Positions 1 through 5,361 of a stretch of DNA of 6,051 nt are shown here, piece by piece (position 1 is the first letter of the stretch; every line of letters starts with the position of its first letter). The translations under genes were made by a program, and so were the position numbers. Source of the DNA: an uncultured Eubacteriales bacterium (GTDB lineage: Bacteria > Bacillota_A > Clostridia > Christensenellales > Aristaeellaceae); the NCBI GenBank assembly GCA_902775835.1, contig CACYNZ010000230.1:1-6051 (forward strand). Reading direction: 5' to 3'. The notes beneath the pieces are model-generated. The model made no database searches, was not told the origin of the DNA, and saw nothing but the letters and a program-made list of their open reading frames with translations.

Positions 1-1
1 G

Positions 2-1486
2 GAACTCTTCGGCATTGAAACCCTGTCCCGGGCTGACGTGCTCTGCCTGGACAAGACCGGCACGCTGACCACCGGGCACATGCACCTGTTCGGCCTCATT
101 CCTGTGGGCACGGACATGCCGGGACTCGAAAACGGGATCAGCCGGTTTCTCGGCGCGTTCCCTGAGGATGAAAGTCAGACCACACATGCCCTGCGTGAGG
201 CGCTGCCCACCGGCAATGTGCCCGCGGATGACGTGCTCCCGTTTTCCTCCCAGCGCAAGCTTTCCGCCGCCACCTTCGGAAATACCACCTATGTCCTTGG
301 CGCTGCCGGGTTTGTGCCCGTCACAGTACCTGAGGACATTCAGGCGCAGATCCGCGAGCATGCATCCTCGGGCCGGCGCGTTCTGGTCTTCTGTGAGGCC
401 GCGGGCCGCATTGACCGGGAAAACCTGCCGGATGCCCTCCGTCTTCTGGGTCTCGTGCTCATCGAGGACCAGCTGCGTCCCCATGTCCAGGAAACCCTGG
501 GCTATTTCCGGGAGCAGGGCGTTTCCCTGCGTGTCATTTCCGGCGACGACCCGCTGACCGTGTCCGCCGTGGCCCAGCGCTGCGGGCTCGAGCACGCCGC
601 CGAGGCCGTGGACGTGTCAAAGCTCACCCCGGAACAGTTCCCGGATGCCGTGCAGCGCTGCACCGTGTTCGGGCGCGTGACCCCGGAAAACAAAAAGCTC
701 CTGGTGGAGGAGTTCAAGCGTCAGGGACATCACGTGGCCATGACCGGCGACGGTGTCAACGATATTCCCGCCCTGAAGGCAGCGGACTGCTCCATTGCCA
801 TGGCCTCCGGCAGCGAGGCCGCGCGCCACTGCGCCCAGCTCACCCTGGTCGAGTCGGATTTCAGCGTGCTTCCCCAGGTGGTCAATGAGGGCCGGCGCGT
901 GGTCAACAATATCGCGCGCTCCGCGTCCCTGTTCCTGATCAAGACCCTGTACTCCATGATGCTCGCTTTCCTGCTGCTGTTCCTGCCGGCTGCCTACCCG
1001 TTCCAGCCCATCCAGCTCACCCTCACCTCCAGCCTGACCATCGGCGCGCCGTCCTTCTTCCTTGCCCTGGAAAGCAATCATGACCGGATCACCGGGCATT
1101 TCCTGCGCAAGGTGCTTGGAAAAGCCATTCCCGGCGCACTGTGCGTCACCCTGGCCAGCGTGTTCGCCATGCTCATGGAGCACACCGGATGGACGCCGGA
1201 AGCCTGCAGTACCTTCGCTGCCCTCTCCGCCGGCGGCATCGGGCTTATCAACCTGCTTTTCACCTGCCTTCCCCTGAACCTGTACCGCGGCATGGTCATG
1301 CTGGCCATGTCTGTCGGTCTCTTCCTCAGTGAGCGATTCCTCGGTCATCTCTTCTTCCTGGTCCATCTGGATACCCGGCAGTACCTCATGCTCTTTGCCG
1401 CCTATGCCATTGCCGCGCTGCTCATGCTTCTCGCCCGGTTTCTCTCCGCAAGGCAGGAATCCGGACACCATTCGAAAAACCCGTAA
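2..1486 (+). CDS. P-type cation-transporting ATPase, CtpE-like, C-terminal part (5' end outside window)
   Basis: This membrane pump couples ATP hydrolysis, through an aspartyl-phosphate, to cation transport. The frame is open from base 2, so the gene starts upstream; 494 codons are visible. The actuator domain and first membrane segments are missing. Visible in order: the phosphorylation motif DKTGT (Asp codon at 50-52), a nucleotide-binding domain with the patch FSSQRKLSA, the SGDDP motif near 539, and the hinge TGDGVND at 743-763. Six hydrophobic stretches follow (about 940-1450), matching M5-M10. The M5-M6 region reads TLTSSLTIGAPSFFLALE, the pattern of the CtpE/Firmicutes group, and lacks the Asp-containing M6 motif of SERCA/PacL pumps. 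Mycobacterial CtpE has been linked to calcium; the ion here is not determined. No convincing terminator follows the stop. The family call is firm, the substrate is inference. Confidence 0.93.
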   Translation, partial: ELFGIETLSRADVLCLDKTGTLTTGHMHLFGLIPVGTDMPGLENGISRFLGAFPEDESQTTHALREALPTGNVPADDVLPFSSQRKLSAATFGNTTYVLGAAGFVPVTVPEDIQAQIREHASSGRRVLVFCEAAGRIDRENLPDALRLLGLVLIEDQLRPHVQETLGYFREQGVSLRVISGDDPLTVSAVAQRCGLEHAAEAVDVSKLTPEQFPDAVQRCTVFGRVTPENKKLLVEEFKRQGHHVAMTGDGVNDIPALKAADCSIAMASGSEAARHCAQLTLVESDFSVLPQVVNEGRRVVNNIARSASLFLIKTLYSMMLAFLLLFLPAAYPFQPIQLTLTSSLTIGAPSFFLALESNHDRITGHFLRKVLGKAIPGALCVTLASVFAMLMEHTGWTPEACSTFAALSAGGIGLINLLFTCLPLNLYRGMVMLAMSVGLFLSERFLGHLFFLVHLDTRQYLMLFAAYAIAALLMLLARFLSARQESGHHSKNP

Positions 1487-1687
1487 TAAAGCAGATGATT
1501 GAGAAGTAAGGTATAAAGCTGTATTGCAACCCTGCCGCATAAGACATTTCAGTGCCTGATCCTGCAGACGGACCTGATCCGGGAAGCATCGTCTTACCGC
1601 CCGAATGGTCAAATCTGTTGAAATGGCGATGTTTTCAGGAGATAAAGCGAAAATCTGTACAGAATTCCCGAAGCATCACATAACATA

Positions 1688-1696
1688 TGGTATAAT
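1688..1696 (+). promoter_or_regulatory. Extended -10 promoter of the XRE-type regulator gene
   Basis: A perfect TG-n-TATAAT lies here, with TG at 1688-1689 and TATAAT at 1691-1696. No good -35 hexamer sits 16-18 bases upstream, which fits an extended -10 promoter that depends less on -35 contacts. Transcription would start near 1702-1704, leaving a leader of about 60 bases before the start codon at 1766. The start coincides with the left arm of an inverted repeat (1701-1731), so the promoter is probably regulated by protein binding or RNA structure. Confidence 0.7.
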
Positions 1697-1700
1697 TCAT

Positions 1701-1731
1701 AGCGCCGCGTGTATGACATATTCGCGGCGTT
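1701..1731 (+). repeat. GC-rich inverted repeat at the transcription start (operator or 5' hairpin)
   Basis: The arms CGCCGCG (1703-1709) and CGCGGCG (1723-1729) are exact reverse complements. They extend outward by a G-U pair (1702/1730) and an A-T pair (1701/1731), around a 13-base loop. The sequence TTTCTTC follows, so as RNA it resembles a weak intrinsic terminator. Because it begins right at the predicted +1 of the promoter at 1688-1696, it could be an operator for the HTH protein encoded just downstream, a stabilising 5' hairpin, an attenuator, or a terminator for transcripts from the upstream ATPase gene. The structure is plain in the sequence; its role is inference. Confidence 0.6.
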
Positions 1732-1749
1732 TCTTCATGATTTACGAAC

Positions 1750-1754
1750 AGGAG
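1750..1754 (+). promoter_or_regulatory. Ribosome binding site that sets the start of the regulator gene
   Basis: AGGAG lies 11 bases before the ATG at 1766 and only 2 bases before an in-frame ATG at 1757. The second spacing is too short, so 1766 is preferred. That start also puts the typical first residues of an XRE helix-turn-helix (MASIGEQIRAARKARGLTQ) at the N-terminus. Confidence 0.65.
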
Positions 1755-1765
1755 TGATGCACCCT

Positions 1766-2680
1766 ATGGCATCAATTGGCGAACAGATTCGGGCGGCGCG
1801 CAAAGCCCGGGGGCTGACTCAGGAAGCACTTGCCAGGGAACTCAATGTAACCCGTTCAGCCGTGGCCAACTGGGAACAGGACCGTCGTCTTCCTGACGGG
1901 GAAACCCTGCTGCGGCTTTCCTCCACACTGGCGTACAGTTTTGAGTCCGCCGAACCACTGCCCCTGTCTTCGCCCGTCCCCACGCCTGAGGAACCGGCTG
2001 CAGATACAGCATCTGTTTCCGATGCCCCCGTTTCCCCAGACGAAAGAACCGCTGCCGTGTCTCAACAGGTTCCGGAGCTTCCGCCCGAAGAAAACACCAG
2101 CCCGGCCGCTTCCGATGCACCCAAGACCCCTGTACACCCCGGAAAAAGCCGCGCGCTGCGCTATATTCTGCCCGGAGCCGCGCTCGCAGCCATTGTGCTC
2201 CTGGCCTGCCTGATATTCTTCCCCTTGTCTGCTCCTTCCTCCACCGAGCCGAACCCCTATACGGCCCTGGACGGGCAGTCCTATACCATGGAGCAGCTCA
2301 GGGAACCTGTCAGGAATGAGTCCGGCAAGGCCTATCTGCGCATCACCACTTTCCTCACAAGCACCCCCTCCGGTTCCAGGCCATACTGGAACTTCTCCTT
2401 TCAGTGCCGTGAAATCAATGGCATCGGACTGACAATCGATACCGTGGAGAGCGTATTCTTCTATAAACCACCAAAGGAGAACCGGACCTACGTGGACAAC
2501 AGTGAGACCATGAGTTTCATGAATCTTTCCAACGTCATTCCCGCCTATGACACAACCTGGTCCTATGACGGCGGCATGCCTGCAGACGACGACCTGTGCG
2601 GCGTAGGCATCCTTCTGACCTGCACGGATGACAATGGAGCACATCTCCAGTTTCACGCATACATTCCCTTCAGCCTGTAA
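1766..2680 (+). CDS. Membrane-anchored XRE-family regulator with extracytoplasmic sensor-like domain
   Basis: This is a 304-residue one-component regulator. Residues 4-55 form a classic XRE/HTH_3 domain (LTQEALARELNVTRSAVANW), expected to bind DNA in the cytoplasm. Residues 60-128 are a Pro/Ser/Thr/Glu-rich linker with little expected structure. Basic residues (GKSRALR, 126-132) precede one hydrophobic segment at about 132-155. By the positive-inside rule this puts the HTH inside and the last 150 residues outside. The outer domain is rich in alternating hydrophobic and aromatic residues, suggesting beta structure, and has three cysteines (214, 279, 286). I do not recognise it as a named domain. 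The arrangement resembles RodZ in outline, but the HTH looks like a true DNA-binding type. It has its own promoter and terminator, so it is a single-gene unit. Targets may include its own promoter repeat or the adjacent ATPase gene; this is inference. Confidence 0.85.
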   Translation: MASIGEQIRAARKARGLTQEALARELNVTRSAVANWEQDRRLPDGETLLRLSSTLAYSFESAEPLPLSSPVPTPEEPAADTASVSDAPVSPDERTAAVSQQVPELPPEENTSPAASDAPKTPVHPGKSRALRYILPGAALAAIVLLACLIFFPLSAPSSTEPNPYTALDGQSYTMEQLREPVRNESGKAYLRITTFLTSTPSGSRPYWNFSFQCREINGIGLTIDTVESVFFYKPPKENRTYVDNSETMSFMNLSNVIPAYDTTWSYDGGMPADDDLCGVGILLTCTDDNGAHLQFHAYIPFSL

Positions 2681-2705
2681 TCATCCTTTTCCGCATGTTC
2701 TTTCC

Positions 2706-2732
2706 GGCGTTCCTCCCAGGGACGCCTTTTCT
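2706..2732 (+). terminator. Intrinsic terminator after the XRE-type regulator gene
   Basis: GGCGTTCC (2706-2713) pairs with GGGACGCC (2719-2726), giving an 8-base-pair stem with one G-U pair and a 5-base loop (TCCCA). TTTTCT follows directly. It starts 25 bases after the stop codon of the regulator, the usual position for a rho-independent terminator, and it separates this gene from the aro operon. Confidence 0.85.
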
Positions 2733-2803
2733 GCCTGTGCCGCATCTGTCCTGCCGCTTTGAGCCCTGTTTTCATGCATAACCCGGAAAATATCCTGAAG
2801 AAA

Positions 2804-2833
2804 GGATGTGCCGGCATGCAAAGCAGCGCATCC
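2804..2833. repeat. Imperfect inverted repeat upstream of the aro promoter
   Basis: GGATGTGC (2804-2811) can pair with GCGCATCC (2826-2833), eight pairs including one G-U, around a 14-base gap. It ends about 40 bases before the -35 element of the aroF promoter. That position would suit an activator or repressor site, but the match could be chance in GC-rich DNA. A smaller competing hairpin (ATCCT/AGGAT, 2792-2807) overlaps it. Confidence 0.3.
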
Positions 2834-2871
2834 CGCCTGCAAGGAAAGCACAAAAGATACAAAAGCGATTC

Positions 2872-2900
2872 TTGACAGCCCGGGTCCGGATTTTTATCAT
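2872..2900 (+). promoter_or_regulatory. Sigma-A-type promoter of the aroF-aroB operon
   Basis: A consensus -35 TTGACA (2872-2877), a 17-base spacer and a -10 of TATCAT (2895-2900, one mismatch to TATAAT) make a near-ideal housekeeping promoter. Transcription should begin at about 2906-2908. That leaves a leader of about 65 bases before the aroF ATG, containing the alternative hairpins described separately. Confidence 0.85.
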
Positions 2901-2910
2901 TCACACATTC

Positions 2911-2961
2911 CGCGCATATTTTCCGGGAAGGTCCTGCGCGTCCTTCCCTTTTCAGGAAGGA
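2911..2961 (+). promoter_or_regulatory. aroF leader with mutually exclusive hairpins
   Basis: Three pairings compete. P1: CGCGCA (2911-2916) with TGCGCG (2935-2940). P2: GGGAAGG (2925-2931) with CCTTCCC (2942-2948), followed by TTTTC and so terminator-like. P3: TCCTTCC (2941-2947) with GGAAGGA (2955-2961), which buries the aroF ribosome binding site. P2 and P3 share the same central arm and cannot coexist, and P1 competes with P2. The layout could act as an attenuator or translational switch. The U-run is short and no known riboswitch or T-box signature is visible, so the regulatory role is inference. Confidence 0.45.
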
Positions 2962-2962
2962 G
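2957..2962 (+). promoter_or_regulatory. Ribosome binding site of aroF
   Basis: A full AAGGAG sits 9 bases before the ATG at 2972 and fixes that start. Five of its six bases lie in the downstream arm of the P3 hairpin (2955-2961), so its accessibility may depend on which leader structure forms. Confidence 0.85.
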
Positions 2963-2971
2963 CTCTCACCC

Positions 2972-3988
2972 ATGATCATTGTTCTCAGACAGGGCACAAC
3001 CCAGAAGGAAATCGATGCCCTTACCGAAACCATCACCGGCATCGGCGGCATTGCGGTCAATCCCGTGGTGGGCACCGATCTCACCATTCTCGGCCTCATC
3101 GGCGACACCAGCCGCGTGGACCCCACCCAGATTGAATCCTTCCACTGCGTGGAACGCATCATGCATGTGGCGGAACCCTATAAAAAGGCCAACCGTTCCT
3201 TCCACCCGGATGACACGGTCATCAAGGCCGGCCCCGCCACCATCGGCGGCAGCCGCCTGTCCGTGGTTGCCGGTCCCTGCTCCGTGGAAAGCCGGGAGCA
3301 GATCACCTATGTGGCCAATGCCGTGAAAGCCTCCGGCGCCACGGTGCTGCGCGGCGGCGCCTTCAAGCCCCGCACTTCCCCCTACGCCTTCCAGGGCCTC
3401 AAGTATGAAGGCCTGGAGCTCCTCAAGGCCGCCCGGGAATCCTCCGGCCTGCCCATTGTCTCCGAGCTCATGTCGCCCTACGACATTGACCGCTTCGTGG
3501 AGGACGTGGACATTATCCAGGTCGGTGCCCGGAACATGCAGAACTTTGATCTCCTGCGCCAGCTCGGCAGGATCCACAAGCCGATCCTGCTCAAGCGCGG
3601 CCTGTCCGCCACCATTGAGGAGTGGCTCATGAGCGCTGAGTACATCATGTCCGGCGGCAATGAGCAGGTTATCCTCTGCGAGCGCGGCATCCGCACCTTT
3701 GAGACCTATACCCGCAACACCGTGGACCTGTCCGCGGTGCCTGCCGTAAAGCGCCTGTCCCATCTCCCCATCCTGGTGGATCCCAGTCACGGCACCGGCA
3801 AGCGCTGGATGGTCTCCCCCATGGTCCGGGCCGCCATTGCGGTAGGCGCCGACGGCGTCATGGTGGAGGTGCACAATGACCCCGTGCACGCCCTGTGCGA
3901 CGGTCAGCAGTCCATCACCCCGGAAGACTTTGACGAAATCATGAAGGATATCCGCCGGATTGCCGCGGCGGTGGGACGGGAAGTGTAA
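2972..3988 (+). CDS. aroF: 3-deoxy-7-phosphoheptulonate (DAHP) synthase, type I-beta with N-terminal regulatory domain
   Basis: This cytoplasmic enzyme condenses phosphoenolpyruvate and erythrose 4-phosphate to DAHP, the first committed step of the shikimate pathway. It has 338 residues, the same length as the Thermotoga maritima enzyme. Residues 1-70 form the ferredoxin-like (ACT-like) domain that in Thermotoga binds Tyr or Phe for feedback inhibition. The (beta/alpha)8 barrel follows, with VAGPCSVES at 99-107, RGGAFKPRTSPYAFQG at 127-142 (phosphoenolpyruvate site), LLKRG at 206-210, GNEQVILCERG at 229-239 and DPSHGTGKR at 270-278. The expected metal ligands are all present: Cys103, His273, Glu299 and Asp310. 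It is the first gene of the operon and lies 2 bases before aroB. Feedback by aromatic amino acids follows from the family; the particular effector is not known. Confidence 0.97.
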   Translation: MIIVLRQGTTQKEIDALTETITGIGGIAVNPVVGTDLTILGLIGDTSRVDPTQIESFHCVERIMHVAEPYKKANRSFHPDDTVIKAGPATIGGSRLSVVAGPCSVESREQITYVANAVKASGATVLRGGAFKPRTSPYAFQGLKYEGLELLKAARESSGLPIVSELMSPYDIDRFVEDVDIIQVGARNMQNFDLLRQLGRIHKPILLKRGLSATIEEWLMSAEYIMSGGNEQVILCERGIRTFETYTRNTVDLSAVPAVKRLSHLPILVDPSHGTGKRWMVSPMVRAAIAVGADGVMVEVHNDPVHALCDGQQSITPEDFDEIMKDIRRIAAAVGREV

Positions 3989-3990
3989 GC

Positions 3991-5067
3991 ATGCAGACCA
4001 TTCATGTGTCCACCAGTCATTCCTACGATGTCCTCATCGGCGCAGGGATCATGGATGAGACCGGCGCCCATGTCCGGAAGCTGTTTCCGGATGCCCGCGT
4101 ATTCGTTGTCACGGATTCGAATGTGGGTCCCCTGTACCTTGACCGGGTCCTCGCATCCCTCGGCGCGGCGGGCATCGGGCATGACAGCATCATACTGCCC
4201 GCCGGCGAGCCCACCAAGTCCATGCCGTATCTGCAGCAGCTCTATACAGCCTTTCACGCGGCGCACATCACCCGCAGCGACCTGATCCTCGCCCTGGGCG
4301 GCGGGGTCATCGGAGACCTCACCGGGTTTGCCGCCGCCACCTGGCTCCGGGGCCTGCCCTTTGTCCAGATCCCCACCACACTGCTCAGTCAGGTGGATTC
4401 CTCCGTAGGCGGCAAGGTGGCCATTGACCTTCCCCAGGGCAAGAACCTGGTGGGCGCCTTCCACCAGCCGTCCCTGGTGCTCTGCGATCCCCTGTCCCTT
4501 TCCACCCTCACGGATCATTTCTGGAAGGACGGCATGGGCGAGGTGGTCAAGTACGGCTGCATTGGGGATCCGGAACTGTTTGACCTGCTCTCACAGTGTG
4601 CCCCGCTTGGCCGGGAAGGGCTGATGCAGCACATGGAAACCATTCTGCTGCACTGCATCCAGTACAAGGCGGACGTGGTGGCACGGGACGAGTTTGACCG
4701 CGGCGAGCGCATGACGCTGAACTTCGGGCATACCCTGGCCCACGCCATTGAAACCTGCCAGAACTATGCCGGGCTCAGCCACGGCATGGCGGTCAGCGTC
4801 GGCATGGCCGGCGTCACCCGGGTTTCCGAAGCGCGCGGACTCACAGAAGACGGGACCTGCGAAAAGCTCATCAGCCTGCTCACCCGGCTGGGCCTGCCCT
4901 GCGAGGTTCCGGACCTCCCTGCCGAAAGCCTTCTTACGGCCATGCGCTCGGACAAGAAAAACGCCGGTACTTCCCTCCGGCTTATTGTCCTTGACCGCAT
5001 CGGCCAGTGCCGCGTCATGTCGGACAGCCCGGAATTCTACCGCCCGTTTCTGGAAAAACATGCCTGA
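3991..5067 (+). CDS. aroB: 3-dehydroquinate synthase
   Basis: This enzyme converts DAHP to 3-dehydroquinate, the second shikimate step, using NAD+ and a divalent metal (Zn or Co), so it acts directly on the AroF product. It has 358 residues, normal for the family. Visible features are the NAD-binding GGGVIGDLTGF (103-113), PTTLLSQVDSSVGGK (128-142), GKNLVGAFHQP (150-160), GMGEVVKYG (181-189), NFGHTLAHAIE (244-254), SHGMA (263-267) and SDKK (320-323). The expected metal ligands Glu184, His247 and His264 are present. The ATG follows the aroF stop after 2 bases with only a weak GGGAAG-like site upstream, which suggests translational coupling. No third aro gene follows; a terminator closes the operon at 5223-5264. 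Confidence 0.97.
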   Translation: MQTIHVSTSHSYDVLIGAGIMDETGAHVRKLFPDARVFVVTDSNVGPLYLDRVLASLGAAGIGHDSIILPAGEPTKSMPYLQQLYTAFHAAHITRSDLILALGGGVIGDLTGFAAATWLRGLPFVQIPTTLLSQVDSSVGGKVAIDLPQGKNLVGAFHQPSLVLCDPLSLSTLTDHFWKDGMGEVVKYGCIGDPELFDLLSQCAPLGREGLMQHMETILLHCIQYKADVVARDEFDRGERMTLNFGHTLAHAIETCQNYAGLSHGMAVSVGMAGVTRVSEARGLTEDGTCEKLISLLTRLGLPCEVPDLPAESLLTAMRSDKKNAGTSLRLIVLDRIGQCRVMSDSPEFYRPFLEKHA

Positions 5068-5222
5068 AGCATCCAAAGGAGCTGTGCCCTTCCTCAGGGA
5101 TCCGTAAAGCAGCAGTAAAGCAGACAGACATCTGCATACCGGATGGGCCCATACTGAATTGCCGAAGGAACCTTCGCGGAAAAACCCGGGATGAAATCTT
5201 CCGCGGCTAATAAGACATAATT

Positions 5223-5264
5223 ACCGCAGGCATGGTTGTTTCTTCAGACCCGCCTGCGGTTTTT
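5223..5264 (+). terminator. Intrinsic terminator of the aroF-aroB operon
   Basis: ACCGCAGGC (5223-5231) and GCCTGCGGT (5252-5260) form a perfect 9-base-pair stem with a 20-base loop, followed by TTTTT (5260-5264). It lies 155 bases after the aroB stop. On the opposite strand the sequence beyond the stem reads AATTAT, so it may also slow transcripts from the convergent gene at 5362-6051. The region between aroB and this hairpin holds no gene I can support. Confidence 0.85.
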
Positions 5265-5361
5265 ACGTTCCATGGATTATGCACCCCGGACGCCTGGATG
5301 AAGTATGAACCCCAAAAGAGCAAAAGGCATATGCTCACCGGATGGTTTATCTGCTTTCCTG

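Noticed and set aside
1555..1580. CCTGATCC direct repeat between the ATPase and regulator genes
   Set aside because: It is two 8-base copies, 18 bases apart, far from the promoter and without symmetry; probably chance.
617..1612. 331-codon open frame on the minus strand
   Set aside because: It lies antisense to the P-type ATPase, whose motifs are certain. The translation is low-complexity (G, E, H, Q rich) and typical of an antisense frame in GC-rich coding DNA.
1709..1765. Upstream GTG start for the regulator (19 extra residues)
   Set aside because: The GTG lies inside the inverted repeat at the predicted transcription start and has no ribosome binding site; AGGAG at 1750-1754 supports 1766.
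1856..2656. 266-codon open frame on the minus strand
   Set aside because: It is antisense to the XRE-type regulator. The composition is Gly/Arg/Cys rich without domain features.
2966..3889. 307-codon open frame on the minus strand
   Set aside because: It is the mirror of aroF, with a Gly/Ala/His-rich translation, no recognisable motif and no ribosome binding site.
3904..4518. 204-codon open frame on the minus strand
   Set aside because: It is antisense across the aroF-aroB junction, where both sense genes carry intact catalytic motifs.
5104..5123. Tandem GTAAAGCAG copies (11-base period)
   Set aside because: There are only two short copies with no further units; not enough to call a repeat element.
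5007..5210. Small plus-strand frame running past the end of aroB
   Set aside because: It starts inside aroB in another frame, has no ribosome binding site and no recognisable sequence.
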